A stretch of DNA of 64,000 nucleotides from Bryobacterales bacterium (GCA_016716385.1 JADJWL010000009.1:230963-294962), one strand, 5' to 3'; positions 34,217-43,160 are shown, numbered from the stretch's first letter. Notes: generated by a model not told the origin, from the letters alone. Numbers and translations: made by a program.

Positions 34217-35097
34217 TTTTTCGCCAGCAGCCGTTCGAGAACCAAACGAAACTCCGCGCCGTAGGCGGGATCCGCCAGAGCGAATTCGACGAACGTTTCG
34301 AAGTAGCTCGGGAAATTACCGATGTCGTAGCGCCGCTCCTCTGGCGTCAGCTTGATCGCCAACACGCGCTTGCCCTCCTCGCACAGCAGGCGGATCGCGT
34401 CGGTCACCTGGATCTCGCCACGCTTGTCCGGCTTCACGCGGCGCAGCATGTCGAAGATGAGCGGCGAGAAGACGTAGCGTCCGGCGATGGCGAGGTTGCT
34501 GGGCGCGTCGCGGGGATCGGGCTTTTCCACCAGGTCGACCACGCGCAGATGGTCGCCGCCATTGTCCTCGGGCCGGATGACGCCGTAGTGGCGCGTTTCG
34601 GTCGGAGGCACCTCCTCCACCGCCAGCACGCAACTGGCGCGCTTCTCGAGGAACAACTCCGTCATCCGGCTCACGACGCGGGAACTGGCGTGCAGTCCCA
34701 GGATGGAATCGCCCAAGGCCACGACGAAGGCTTCCTCTCCGGCAAACCGTTCTCCGCAGGCGAGCGCATCGCCCAGTCCCTTCTGCATCTTCTGCCGCGT
34801 GTAAAAGAACTGCGCCGGCAGATCGACGAAGCCGATCTCGTTCAACAGATCGTGCTTGTTGGCGGCAGTGAGCGTGTTCGTCAACTCCGGATCGAAGTCG
34901 AAGTGGTTCTCAATCGAGGCCTTGTTGCGGCCTGTCACGAACAGGATCTGCTCGATCCCGTTCTGCACGAGTTCCTCCGCCACGTACTGCACGATCGGCT
35001 TCCGCGCCACCGGCAGCATCTCCTTCGGCTGCGACTTCGTGGCTGGCAGAAGGCGGGTGCCGTGCCCCGCGACCGGTACGATTGCGCTCTTGATCAC
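34213..35097 (-). CDS. galU: UTP-glucose-1-phosphate uridylyltransferase (GTG start)
   Basis: 294 residues starting at GTG 35097. Nucleotidyltransferase fold with VPVAGHGTRLLPATK and PKEMLPV (the GxGTRxLPxTK signature), VALGDSILG and VEKPDP, all diagnostic of GalU. It makes UDP-glucose from UTP and glucose-1-phosphate in the cytoplasm. Upstream ORF extension lacks coding character. The -10-like hexamer lies only 6 bases upstream of the GTG. It is coupled with the GT39-like gene. Confidence 0.93.
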   Translation of the reverse strand: MIKSAIVPVAGHGTRLLPATKSQPKEMLPVARKPIVQYVAEELVQNGIEQILFVTGRNKASIENHFDFDPELTNTLTAANKHDLLNEIGFVDLPAQFFYTRQKMQKGLGDALACGERFAGEEAFVVALGDSILGLHASSRVVSRMTELFLEKRASCVLAVEEVPPTETRHYGVIRPEDNGGDHLRVVDLVEKPDPRDAPSNLAIAGRYVFSPLIFDMLRRVKPDKRGEIQVTDAIRLLCEEGKRVLAIKLTPEERRYDIGNFPSYFETFVEFALADPAYGAEFRLVLERLLAKK

Positions 35098-35103
35098 CAG
35101 ACG

Positions 35104-35111
35104 ACTATAGT
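35104..35111. promoter_or_regulatory. Palindromic ACTATAGT core serving two divergent genes
   Basis: ACTATAGT is its own reverse complement, giving TATAGT on both strands: 6 bases before the galU GTG on the minus strand, and 32 bases before ATG 35144 on the plus strand. No -35 was assigned on either side. Confidence 0.45.
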
Positions 35112-35143
35112 GGATTCTGGGCAAATAAAAGGCGAACAGGGAC

Positions 35144-36403
35144 ATGGAGATCCAGGAACAACTGCGCATGCTGCGGGAGAAGGTAGCCCGCATCGAACGC
35201 AAGTTCGCCACCGCTCCCCCGCGTTCCGCGCCGCCGCCTCCATACGACGATCTGCGGCCCGCGCGCTACTTCGTTGAGGATCTGATCCACGGCGAGGTGG
35301 TGGAGACCGCCGCCGGCGCGCACTTCGAGACCGAGAAGCTCTACGCCCGGCACCGCCTCCACGGCAGCATGGAGATCTCGACGCTCATCGAATTGCCCGA
35401 GGATCTGCTGGCAGCCCTCTCCGGAGGTGCGATTCAGCGCGCCCATCCCAAGCGCTGGGCCTTTCTCGATACCGAGACGACGGGTCTGGCGGGCGGCGCC
35501 GGGACCTATGCGTTTCTCGTCGGCGTCGGCAGCATCGATGAGGAAGGCTTCCGCGTCCGGCAGTTCTTCATGCGCGACTTCGCCGACGAAGCCAGCCTTC
35601 TCGCGCGCCTCACCGAGCACCTTGCGCAATTCGATGTCCTGGTGACCTACAACGGCAAGGCCTACGACCAGCCGCTGCTCGAAACGCGCTTCCGCATGGC
35701 GCGCGCGCGCAGCCCGTTCACGCGCATGGAGCACCTCGACCTGCTCTACGGAGCGCGCCGTCTGTGGAAACTGCGCGTGGAAAGCTGCCGCCTGACCGAT
35801 CTCGAGAACCGGATCCTCGGCGTCGAACGCGACGGCGACGTTCCGGGCGAGATGATCCCGTATTACTACTTCGAGTACCTGCGTACGCGGCAGGCGTTCC
35901 GGCTGGTGCCGGTGTTTCATCACAACGTCGTCGACATCGTCTCGCTCGCCTGCCTCACCGCGATTGTTCCGTTTGCGTTCCGGGAGCCGCACGCCGCCGA
36001 AGTCCGGCACGGCGCGGACCTGGTCGGCATCGCCCGCTGGCTGGCCCACGCCGGACGCCACGCTGAAGCGGCGGACCTGCTGCGGCGGGCGGTCGATGTG
36101 GGTCTGCCCGACGCGCTGCTGTTCCGCGCCCTGTGGGACGCGGCCGCGTGGGATAAGAAGCTTGGCAACACGGCGTCCGCGCTGGCCACCTGGACCGATC
36201 TCTCGGCGAGCCCGAATCCGTACCGCGCCGCCGCGTTCGAAGAACTCGCCAAGTATTACGAGCACCAGCAGAAGAACGACGCCATGGCGCTCGAGATGAC
36301 CCTGGGTGCGCTGGCCTGCGAGGAGTCCGAGGTCCATCGCCGCCGCGAGCAGCGGCTCCGGAAGCGCCTTTCCTCGCCTCGCGTTCGCCGTCTGGCGCTC
36401 TGA
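35144..36403 (+). CDS. YprB-like ribonuclease H-fold exonuclease with TPR tail
   Basis: 419 residues. A short coiled-coil start, then an RNase H-like exonuclease domain: DTETTGL (first acidic pair of DEDD), VTYNGKAYDQPLLETRF and HHNVVDIVSLACL, matching the YprB/RNase-H-like family. From about residue 285 there are two or three TPR-like helices (LARHGRHAEAADLLRRAV-type). Expected activity is a metal-dependent 3'-5' nuclease in the cytoplasm. It stands 11 bases before the iminopeptidase-like gene. Confidence 0.83.
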   Translation: MEIQEQLRMLREKVARIERKFATAPPRSAPPPPYDDLRPARYFVEDLIHGEVVETAAGAHFETEKLYARHRLHGSMEISTLIELPEDLLAALSGGAIQRAHPKRWAFLDTETTGLAGGAGTYAFLVGVGSIDEEGFRVRQFFMRDFADEASLLARLTEHLAQFDVLVTYNGKAYDQPLLETRFRMARARSPFTRMEHLDLLYGARRLWKLRVESCRLTDLENRILGVERDGDVPGEMIPYYYFEYLRTRQAFRLVPVFHHNVVDIVSLACLTAIVPFAFREPHAAEVRHGADLVGIARWLAHAGRHAEAADLLRRAVDVGLPDALLFRALWDAAAWDKKLGNTASALATWTDLSASPNPYRAAAFEELAKYYEHQQKNDAMALEMTLGALACEESEVHRRREQRLRKRLSSPRVRRLAL

Positions 36404-36414
36404 GAGGCATACCG

Positions 36415-37344
36415 ATGGCCCGGCTGATCCCCGTCGTTGCTGCCTTGCTGCTGCTCGCGCCGGGGGCGCTGCCCGCCGGGCGAGAAGGTTTCGTGAACGT
36501 CCCCGGCGGACCCGTGTGGTACCGCATCACGGGCGACGGCAAAGGCATTCCGATCCTCGCCCTGCACGGCGGGCCGGGAGGCATGTCCTGCCATTTCGAA
36601 CCACTGGCGGCGCTCGGCTCCACCCGGCCTGTCGTCGTGTACGACCAGCTTGGCTCAGGCCGCTCCGGCCGGCCTACCGGCACGGACCTTTGGACCGTTG
36701 AGCGGTTTGTGGAGGAACTGGACGTGGTCCGGCGCGAGCTCGGCCTCAAGCAGGTACACCTGCTGGGGCACTCCTGGGGTGCGGCTTTGGCCGCGGAGTA
36801 CGTACTCTCCACGGCAGGCAGGGGCGTCGCGTCGCTGATTCTCGCCAGCCCGCTGCTCAGCGCCAAAGACTGGTTGAAAGACGCCAGGGAGTTGCGCCGT
36901 CAACTGCCTCCCGCTGTCGCCGAGGCGTTGGACCGGCACGAACGCGAAGGAACGACGCATTTGCCGGAGTACAGAGAGGCTGAGAGGGAATACTACAGGA
37001 GGTTCGTTCACCGCACGCCTCCACGCAGGATCGCCGATTGTGCAGGCTCGGAGCCCAATTGGGAGATCTACGAGCAGATGTGGGGCCCATCGGAGTTCCG
37101 CGCCACTGGCAGCCTGAGATCGTTCGACGTCACTCCACGGCTGGCCAGCCTGCGCATGCCGGTGCTCCTCATCGTCGGCCAGTACGATGAGGCGCGGCCG
37201 GAGACGGCCGCTCGTTACCGCGAGAGGATTCCGGGCGCCCGGCTGGCCGTCATCCCGGATGCCGCCCACTCGCTCTTCGGCGACGCGCCCAATGCGACCC
37301 TGCGCGCCATCCGGTCGTTTCTCGAGGGCGTTCCCCCGCGTTGA
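36415..37344 (+). CDS. Secreted proline-iminopeptidase-like alpha/beta hydrolase (S33)
   Basis: 309 residues with a signal peptide (LIPVVAALLLLAPGALPAG). Motifs of family S33: LHGGPGGMS, VYDQLGSGRSGRP, the nucleophile elbow GHSWGAALA, the acid in VGQYDEARP and the His in DAAHSLF. Proline iminopeptidases cleave N-terminal residues; export of this one to the periplasm suggests peptide scavenging. The stop overlaps the TTG start of the zinc-ribbon gene. Confidence 0.87.
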   Translation: MARLIPVVAALLLLAPGALPAGREGFVNVPGGPVWYRITGDGKGIPILALHGGPGGMSCHFEPLAALGSTRPVVVYDQLGSGRSGRPTGTDLWTVERFVEELDVVRRELGLKQVHLLGHSWGAALAAEYVLSTAGRGVASLILASPLLSAKDWLKDARELRRQLPPAVAEALDRHEREGTTHLPEYREAEREYYRRFVHRTPPRRIADCAGSEPNWEIYEQMWGPSEFRATGSLRSFDVTPRLASLRMPVLLIVGQYDEARPETAARYRERIPGARLAVIPDAAHSLFGDAPNATLRAIRSFLEGVPPR

Positions 37345-37616
37345 AACCCGGCCACGGTCGTGCTGAACTGAAGGTTGAGCCCCTTGTGACGCCGGCGCCG
37401 GAACTGTCCAATATCGCCTGTCCCCGCTGCGGTGAGCACAAGGTGCGCCCTTCCATCAAGAAGGGCCCGTTGGATGCGATGCTCTCGCTGTTGAGGGTCG
37501 AGCCCTACCGCTGCCGCGGATGCCGGCGGCGCTTCTACCGGTTCGGTGGACTGCCTCGGGAACGCCAGGAAATCGGACAAGACGAAGGCGATGAGGAAGA
37601 CGCGCTGAATCGCTAG
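37341..37616 (+). CDS. Small zinc-ribbon protein
   Basis: 91 residues from TTG 37341 (TTGA overlap with the previous stop); GTG 37386 is an alternative start. Two Cys pairs, CPRC and CRGC, about 36 residues apart with the first followed by a His (CGEHK), form a likely zinc ribbon; then basic RRRFYRF and an acidic tail. Similar short zinc-ribbon proteins are common in Acidobacteria without known function. It is convergent with the kinase gene, overlapping by 4 bases. Confidence 0.62.
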   Translation: MKPGHGRAELKVEPLVTPAPELSNIACPRCGEHKVRPSIKKGPLDAMLSLLRVEPYRCRGCRRRFYRFGGLPRERQEIGQDEGDEEDALNR

Positions 37617-39736
37617 CTGGCCACCGCCCACGATTCCACGAGGCGGCTCAGCTCCCGTGTCCGGATTGGCTTGCTGCGGACCTCATTTGCGCCGGCGGCC
37701 CGGTACAGGTCGCCCTGCGGCAGATTCGCCTTCGGGACGAGGGCGATCACGGGAAGCGGATTGGGGCCTGTCTGCCGTTGGCGGATCGCCCGGATCATTT
37801 CCAAAGCTCCGGGATCGGCACTTTCCAGGCTGACGAGCACCATCGAGAGGCGCATCAGGTCGAGTGCTTCGGCTGCTTCGGGGGCATTGCGGACGGCGGT
37901 CACATCCAGGCCCAGCTTGCGTAGCCGGTGGCTGAGGATCCGCCGGTCGAGATCGTTCTCTTCGGTCAGCAGGATATGCCGTGGCTCCGCGGGGTCCGTC
38001 TTGGAGGCGCCGGCAGTCCGCGCCCGAACTTGAAACGAGAAAATGCTGCCGGCGCCCGGTACGGATTCCATCGTCAACTCACCCCCGAGCAGCTTTACGA
38101 GTTGCGAGGCGATCGCCAGACCCATTCCGGTGCCGCCAAACCGGCGTGAGCGGGAAGCGTCCCCCTTGATGAACGGCTCAAAGACCGCCAGTTGCCGGTC
38201 CTGAGGGATTCCGGCGCCGGTGTCATGAACGCTCACGCCCAGCCGCCGCAGATGGCGCCCTTCGCGGACGGGGCGCACCGTGACGGTAATCGACCCGGAA
38301 GACGTGAACTTGACGGCGTTGTCGGCAAGGCACGAAAGAATCTTGCGGATGCGCTCCAGGTCGGCTTCGATCTCCGCGGGCAAGTCGGGAGCGAAGACCA
38401 CGGAGAAGGCCACTGCGTTCGCCTCGGCACGGCGCGCAAACGGTTTCAGGATCTCTTCGATCCAGAGGCGAGGCTCAAACGCCGTCACGTCCGGTTCCTG
38501 ATCGCCGGCCCCGAGACGCGCCAGCTCGATGATGTCGTTGAACAGATCCAGGAGGCTCCCCGCCGCCACGCGGACCGCGCGCAAGTACTCCTCCTGCTCG
38601 GCTGACAGTTCGGTCCCCAGCGCAAGATCGGTCATCCCGATGATGCCGTTGAGCGGAGTGCGGATTTCGTGGGAGATGCTCGACAGGAACGCCGACTTGA
38701 GGCGCGAGGCTTCGAGTGCTCGGTCGCGGGTGGCCGACAGTTCGATCGACTGCTCTTCGAGCCGCGCGCGCGCATCCTCGAGTTGCTGCGTGTGGCTGAG
38801 CAGCTCAAGTTCGATCTGCTTGCGGGAGCTGATGTCCTCGACCGCGCCATCGTAGGAGATCACCCTCCCGGAGGAGTCGCGGACGGCGCGCAGGCTCTCC
38901 AGACAATCGAGCAGATGGCCATCGTGCCGCAGCCACTGCGTCTCCAGCCCCCGGGCGGTGCCGGTCCCGTCGAGCAATTGACGAAATCCGTCGCGGCAGG
39001 CGAAGTGGTCGAGCCGGCGGCTCTCCATCACCCGGCGCGACTCCTCATCGAGTGCGGCGAACCCGAGCATCTCGAGCAGGGCGGGATTGGCCAGGAGGAT
39101 GCGGCCATCGGGAGCGCTCCGGTAGAGGCCGACCGGAGCATTCTCGAACAGGCTGCGCAGCAGCGAAGCCTCTGCCTCAACCGCCGCCCGCCTGGCACAG
39201 CGCTCTCCGAACCAGCCGAGGATAACCCCGAAATCGCGGATCACAACCTCACGGGCAGGACTCTCCTCCCGCGACGCCGGACCGAGAAACTCGACGAACC
39301 CGGCGTGCCCCTCCGAGTCGACCAGCGGCGCCAGCGCCGCCGGCTCCAAACCGCATTCCACCAGCGCCGGCGCCCGCGCGCGCCGGAAGGCCTCGATGGC
39401 GGGAACATGCGTCTCCAGGCACAAACCGGCGCCCCGCGTGAGGACTTCGAAGTCCATCCAGCGCACCGGATTGCGGCTCCACAGGATCTTCGCCGTCAGG
39501 TCACTGGCCGACGACCCGGAAGCGGTCCAGCGCCCCTCCCAGACCCACACCACGCCCACGTCCCAACCGTAGGCTTGAGCGATCTCCGCCAGAGCCCGTC
39601 TGGCCCCGTCCTCGGGGAAAGCCGCGGAGAGAAGCGCTTGCGTGACACTGCCGTACACTGTGAGCGCATGGCGGAACTCAGTCGCGGGACCGCCATGCAA
39701 CTCTTCCTGCGTGGCGGGCGCCGCCAGTCTGCCCAT
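37613..39736 (-). CDS. Hybrid sensor histidine kinase with degenerate receiver domain
   Basis: 707 residues from ATG 39736 (upstream ATG 39814 would overlap manA). Order: an N-terminal GAF-like domain (about 30-190), a PAS domain with PAC motif (about 215-330), a coiled coil, HisKA with SHEIRTPLNGIIGMTDLAL (His near residue 357), HATPase (CLADNAVKF N-box; GAGIPQD; GGTGMGLAI), and a C-terminal receiver-like domain (about 585-705). In the receiver the phospho-acceptor Asp is replaced by Ser (codon at 37829-37831, context VLVSLES), while the acidic pocket and the Lys (RSKPI) remain. It has no transmembrane helix, so it is a cytoplasmic kinase. It sits 28 bases downstream of manA. Confidence 0.86.
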   Translation of the reverse strand: MGRLAAPATQEELHGGPATEFRHALTVYGSVTQALLSAAFPEDGARRALAEIAQAYGWDVGVVWVWEGRWTASGSSASDLTAKILWSRNPVRWMDFEVLTRGAGLCLETHVPAIEAFRRARAPALVECGLEPAALAPLVDSEGHAGFVEFLGPASREESPAREVVIRDFGVILGWFGERCARRAAVEAEASLLRSLFENAPVGLYRSAPDGRILLANPALLEMLGFAALDEESRRVMESRRLDHFACRDGFRQLLDGTGTARGLETQWLRHDGHLLDCLESLRAVRDSSGRVISYDGAVEDISSRKQIELELLSHTQQLEDARARLEEQSIELSATRDRALEASRLKSAFLSSISHEIRTPLNGIIGMTDLALGTELSAEQEEYLRAVRVAAGSLLDLFNDIIELARLGAGDQEPDVTAFEPRLWIEEILKPFARRAEANAVAFSVVFAPDLPAEIEADLERIRKILSCLADNAVKFTSSGSITVTVRPVREGRHLRRLGVSVHDTGAGIPQDRQLAVFEPFIKGDASRSRRFGGTGMGLAIASQLVKLLGGELTMESVPGAGSIFSFQVRARTAGASKTDPAEPRHILLTEENDLDRRILSHRLRKLGLDVTAVRNAPEAAEALDLMRLSMVLVSLESADPGALEMIRAIRQRQTGPNPLPVIALVPKANLPQGDLYRAAGANEVRSKPIRTRELSRLVESWAVAS

Positions 39737-39764
39737 GCCTGTCTCATCGGCGGAACGGGGAAAG

Positions 39765-40631
39765 TCATGAGACCGGCGAGGCCACCAGGATCGAACCAGG
39801 GCCGCCCACTCCAAGTGCCTCGCTGCCCGCGGGGATCAGCCAAACCTCTCCCGCGCAGGCCTCGCACGCACCCAACCGGACCTCTCCGGCGATCACGGAG
39901 ACGATCTGGAAACCGCCTCCGCCCGCCCGGTGCAGAACCCCGGCTCCCATCGTCCACTCTTCCAGCGTGAAGTAGGCGCACGCGGCGCGCTCCACACGAC
40001 CCGGCAGCACCTCCCGCGGCACATTTGGCAACCGGTACGGGCCGAGTTCGGCGACCGCCAGCCCCGCATCCACGTGCATCTCCCGCGGACGCCCGTAGTC
40101 GTACAACCGGTAGGTGATGTCCGAGTTCTGCTGGATCTCGGCGACGCGCAGTCCCGCCCCCAGCGCGTGAATCGTCCCGGCGGGAACCAGGAAGACGTCC
40201 CCGGCCTTGGCGGGTCGCCAGTCGAGCAACTCTTCGATCCAGCCTTCGGCGAGCGCCGCCCGTACTTCCGCCTCACCCGCGACCCGCTTCAAGCCGAGCG
40301 CCACCGTTGCGTCCGGCGCCGCCTCGAGCACATACCAGGCTTCGGTCTTGCCCGCGCAGCCGTGCCGCGCCCGCGCTGCTTCGTCGTCCGGATGGACCTG
40401 AACGCTCAGCCGCGCCGACGTGGACAGATGCTTGAACAGCAGCGGGCACTCGGCCGGTCCACCGAACAGCGCCGGACCCAGCCGCTCCGCGACCTCGGCC
40501 AGCGTCCCCTGGCTCGTGCGATTCGCCGGAGTGGTGTACCACGCTTCGCCGACAACGCGGCCCGGCTGCACACCCGCCACGCCCCAGACACGATCGTGAA
40601 ACACCGGCTCCAGCCGCAGCGGCTCGATCAT
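39765..40631 (-). CDS. manA: Mannose-6-phosphate isomerase, class I
   Basis: 288 residues of a cupin-fold type I phosphomannose isomerase: LSVQVHPDD (zinc-ligand His), GKTEAWYVL (Glu ligand), GDVFLVPAGTIHALG, EIQQNSDITYRLYDYGR. All usual active-site residues are present. It interconverts mannose-6-phosphate and fructose-6-phosphate, feeding GDP-mannose synthesis. Shorter than the long fungal/enteric forms, as in the bacterial short class. It overlaps the ABC gene by four bases. Confidence 0.93.
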   Translation of the reverse strand: MIEPLRLEPVFHDRVWGVAGVQPGRVVGEAWYTTPANRTSQGTLAEVAERLGPALFGGPAECPLLFKHLSTSARLSVQVHPDDEAARARHGCAGKTEAWYVLEAAPDATVALGLKRVAGEAEVRAALAEGWIEELLDWRPAKAGDVFLVPAGTIHALGAGLRVAEIQQNSDITYRLYDYGRPREMHVDAGLAVAELGPYRLPNVPREVLPGRVERAACAYFTLEEWTMGAGVLHRAGGGGFQIVSVIAGEVRLGACEACAGEVWLIPAGSEALGVGGPGSILVASPVS

Positions 40632-41458
40632 ATGGCGTCGTAGAAGCCGTCGCGCCGGATCAGGTGCACTTCGGTCCCGAATAGCGCCCCCAGCGTCTCC
40701 TCCGTCAGGATTTCTTCTTTCGGCCCGTCCTGGAATACGCGGCCGTCCCGCAGCAGGATCACCCGCCCGATCTCGGGAATAATATCGGCAAGTGTGTGCG
40801 TGACCAGCACGATCGTCGTCCCGGCCTGCGCCAGCGTCCGCATGGCCGAGCGGATGTCCCGCAGCGCGCGGAGATCCAGGCTCTGTGTCGGTTCGTCCAG
40901 CACCAACGCTCCCGGATCATGGACGAGCGCCCTGCCCAGTAACACGCGCCGCCCTTCTCCCGTCGACAACTCCTCCACCGGGCGGTCCGCCAGGTGCGCA
41001 ATCCCCAAGCGCTCCAGCACCTCGTCCGTCTTGGATTGCATCTCCGGCGTGACCTCATGATTCGGCCACACACCCACGGAACTGAAAAACCCCGACAGCA
41101 CGATTTCCCGCGCCGAGTAGTCGCGCGTGCAGGCCGCCATCAGATCGTTTGACACGATTCCCATATGGGAACGCAGTTCGAACACATGCCATTTCTTCCG
41201 GCCCAGCACTTCGAGCGACCACGGATCGTCCGTCCGGAGCGGATAACATTCGCGCGTCAGCGTCTTGATGAACGTCGATTTTCCGCATCCGTTGGGCCCC
41301 AGGATCGCGACATGTTCCCCCGGCCCGACGCGCAGCGTCACGCGGTCCAGGACGCGCTTGACCCCGCGCGCCACGCTGACCTGGCGAAAATCAAGTAACG
41401 GAGGTCCCGAGCCTACGGCCATCAGAAAGCGCCTCCGAACTGTGTCAAGCGGAAACAT
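40628..41458 (-). CDS. Stand-alone ABC ATPase (YlmA/ModF-like)
   Basis: 276 residues (ATG 41422 would shorten by 12). Walker A LGPNGCGKSTFIK, Q-loop near RSHMGIVSND, ABC signature ELSTGEGRRVLLGRAL (LSTGE), Walker B ALVLDEPTQSLDL and H-loop VTHTLADI. The pattern, including the LGRKKWHVFEL segment, resembles the lone ATPases YlmA/ModF; no permease or binding protein is adjacent. The substrate and partner are unknown. Confidence 0.85.
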   Translation of the reverse strand: MFPLDTVRRRFLMAVGSGPPLLDFRQVSVARGVKRVLDRVTLRVGPGEHVAILGPNGCGKSTFIKTLTRECYPLRTDDPWSLEVLGRKKWHVFELRSHMGIVSNDLMAACTRDYSAREIVLSGFFSSVGVWPNHEVTPEMQSKTDEVLERLGIAHLADRPVEELSTGEGRRVLLGRALVHDPGALVLDEPTQSLDLRALRDIRSAMRTLAQAGTTIVLVTHTLADIIPEIGRVILLRDGRVFQDGPKEEILTEETLGALFGTEVHLIRRDGFYDAI

Positions 41459-41538
41459 CGTGTACAGAAGCGTGCCCTATTTGCACACCAGTTGGACAGG
41501 ATCAAGTGCTTCATATTGAAAAGAAAAGATTTCGACTC

Positions 41539-41554
41539 TGGCACGGCGATTGCT
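41539..41554 (+). promoter_or_regulatory. Perfect sigma-54 (-24/-12) promoter with no coding target
   Basis: TGGCACG-N4-TTGCT: the -24 GG (41540-41541) and -12 GC (41552-41553) elements are separated by exactly 10 bases and every consensus position matches. It points to the right. The start of transcription would be near 41565. No open frame of more than about 10 codons starts between there and the convergent DUF1501 gene. The product could be a small RNA or an antisense transcript. Confidence 0.6.
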
Positions 41555-41694
41555 TATTAGAAGGCTGAATCAGCGTAGCAGGCTCGAGGAAGACGGCTGA
41601 ACCCCGTTGCTCCCTACCCGCCAGTGACCACGCAGTTGATATCTTCTTGCTGATCTCTCAAGCATACCCCGCACAGCCTTCTTCCCCGAGCCTC

Positions 41695-41714
41695 CATCTC
41701 CCACAGGGGAGATG
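41695..41714. terminator. Hairpin just after the DUF1501 gene
   Basis: CATCTCCC and GGGAGATG form a perfect 8-bp stem with a 4-base loop (ACAG), beginning 6 bases after the DUF1501 stop. It lacks a T-run on either strand. It may end or protect that mRNA, or end a transcript from the sigma-54 promoter on the other strand. Confidence 0.55.
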
Positions 41715-41720
41715 ACTGCC

Positions 41721-43160
41721 TTACCGCAGAATCTCTTTCATGACCACGCCGTGGACATCGGTAAGGCGCATGTTGCGGCCGTTGTGGAACCAGGTGAGTT
41801 TCTCGTGGTCCATGCCGAGCAGATGGAGCATGGTGGCGTGCAGGTCATGGACGGACTTGCGGTTCTCTTCGGCGCGGTAGCCGTATTCGTCAGTAGCGCC
41901 GACGACGGTGCCACCCTTCACTCCGCCGCCGGCCATCCAGACGGTGAAGCCGTACGGGTTGTGGTCCCGGCCCGTCATGCGCTGGGAAATCGGCATGCGG
42001 CCGAACTCGCCATGCCACAGGACGAGCGTCGAATCGAGCAGACCGCGCGACTTCAAATCGCGCAGCAGGCCGGCAATCGGCTGATCGGTCTCCCTGGCGT
42101 GCAGGCCGTGGTTCTCCTCGATATCCCAGTGCGCATCCCAGCTTGCCTGGAAGTTCCCGCCTCCGGAATACAGTTGGACAAACCGCACACCGCGTTCCAC
42201 CAGGCGCCGCGCCATCAGGCACTGTCTGCCGAAGTACTCCGTCACCGGTTCGTCGAGCCCGTATAGCTTCTTCGTCGCGGCCGATTCGCTCTCGACACCG
42301 ACCGCGTCCAGGGCGTGCGTCTGCATCCGGTACGCCAGCTCGTAGGAGGCGATGCGCGCCGACAACTCCGTGTCTTCCGGGTTGCGCCGCCTGTGCACTT
42401 CATTCAGCCGCGCCAGATAGTCGAGCATGCGTCGCTGCCGTGCGGGGGACATGCCCTCGGGCGGCTTCAAATCGACGATCGGATCGCCCATCGAGCGGAA
42501 CTGCGTCCCCTGATACGCCGCCGGCATGTAACCGTTGCCCCAGTTCGGCGCGCCGCCGATCGGACCGCCGCGGGGATCGGTGAAGACGATGAACGCCGGC
42601 AGGTTCTGGTTCTCGGTCCCGAGGCCATAAGTGACCCAGGACCCCATGCTGGGGTGGCCGGGCAGCACCGACCCGGTGTTCATTTCGAACAACGCCGGCG
42701 CGTGATCGTTCGACCGCGCGTACATCGACCGGACAAAGGCGATGTCATCCACCATCCCGCCCACGTGCGGGAACAACGAGGACACGTCCATGCCGCACTG
42801 GCCATACTTCCTGAACTCCCACGGCGAAGGCATCAGGCCGCCCGGATGGCCCTGGGAGACCACCACCTCGCCCTTTCCCTTCATCGCCTCGCCCTGCCGC
42901 CTGAGGAGTTCCGGCTTGGGGTCGAACGTATCCACCTGGCTCACGCCGCCGTAGCAGAAGATCGAAATCACGGCCTTGGCGGTCGCCGGGAAGTGCGGAT
43001 CGCGCGGCGCGAGCGGAGAAGGCGTATCGGTGCGGGCGGGCGCGGCCAGCAGCCGCTCGCGCGACATCAGGTGGGCCAGCGCCACGCCGGCGACGCCGGC
43101 GCCGCAGCGCCAGAGCAACTCGCGGCGGGAACAGAAGCGGGGAAAGCGTCCGTGAGTCAT
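41721..43160 (-). CDS. DUF1501 protein (Tat-exported, alkaline-phosphatase-superfamily-like)
   Basis: 479 residues with a Tat signal (S-R-R-E-L-L-W-R-C-G, then AGVAGVALAHL). The DUF1501 family: FCYGGVSQVDTFDPKPEL near the start, VRSMYARSNDHAPALFEMNTGS, PGHPSMGSWVTYGLG, and WHGEFGRMP and GRDHNPYGFTVWMAGGGVKGG near the C-terminus. Those are the metal-site-like segments of the sulphatase/phosphatase superfamily; the enzymatic role is not established. It overlaps the DUF1553 gene by four bases, the classical DUF1549/1553-DUF1501 pairing. Confidence 0.92.
   Translation of the reverse strand: MTHGRFPRFCSRRELLWRCGAGVAGVALAHLMSRERLLAAPARTDTPSPLAPRDPHFPATAKAVISIFCYGGVSQVDTFDPKPELLRRQGEAMKGKGEVVVSQGHPGGLMPSPWEFRKYGQCGMDVSSLFPHVGGMVDDIAFVRSMYARSNDHAPALFEMNTGSVLPGHPSMGSWVTYGLGTENQNLPAFIVFTDPRGGPIGGAPNWGNGYMPAAYQGTQFRSMGDPIVDLKPPEGMSPARQRRMLDYLARLNEVHRRRNPEDTELSARIASYELAYRMQTHALDAVGVESESAATKKLYGLDEPVTEYFGRQCLMARRLVERGVRFVQLYSGGGNFQASWDAHWDIEENHGLHARETDQPIAGLLRDLKSRGLLDSTLVLWHGEFGRMPISQRMTGRDHNPYGFTVWMAGGGVKGGTVVGATDEYGYRAEENRKSVHDLHATMLHLLGMDHEKLTWFHNGRNMRLTDVHGVVMKEILR

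Noticed and set aside
32870..34264. 464-codon plus-strand open frame opposite the GT39-like gene
   Set aside because: Arg/Pro/Gln-rich translation with no motifs; shadow of a real transmembrane protein.
41712..42266. 184-codon plus-strand frame downstream of the sigma-54 promoter
   Set aside because: Its ATG sits directly after the hairpin with no usable ribosome-binding spacing, and the frame is antisense to the conserved DUF1501 gene. I do not take it as the sigma-54 target.
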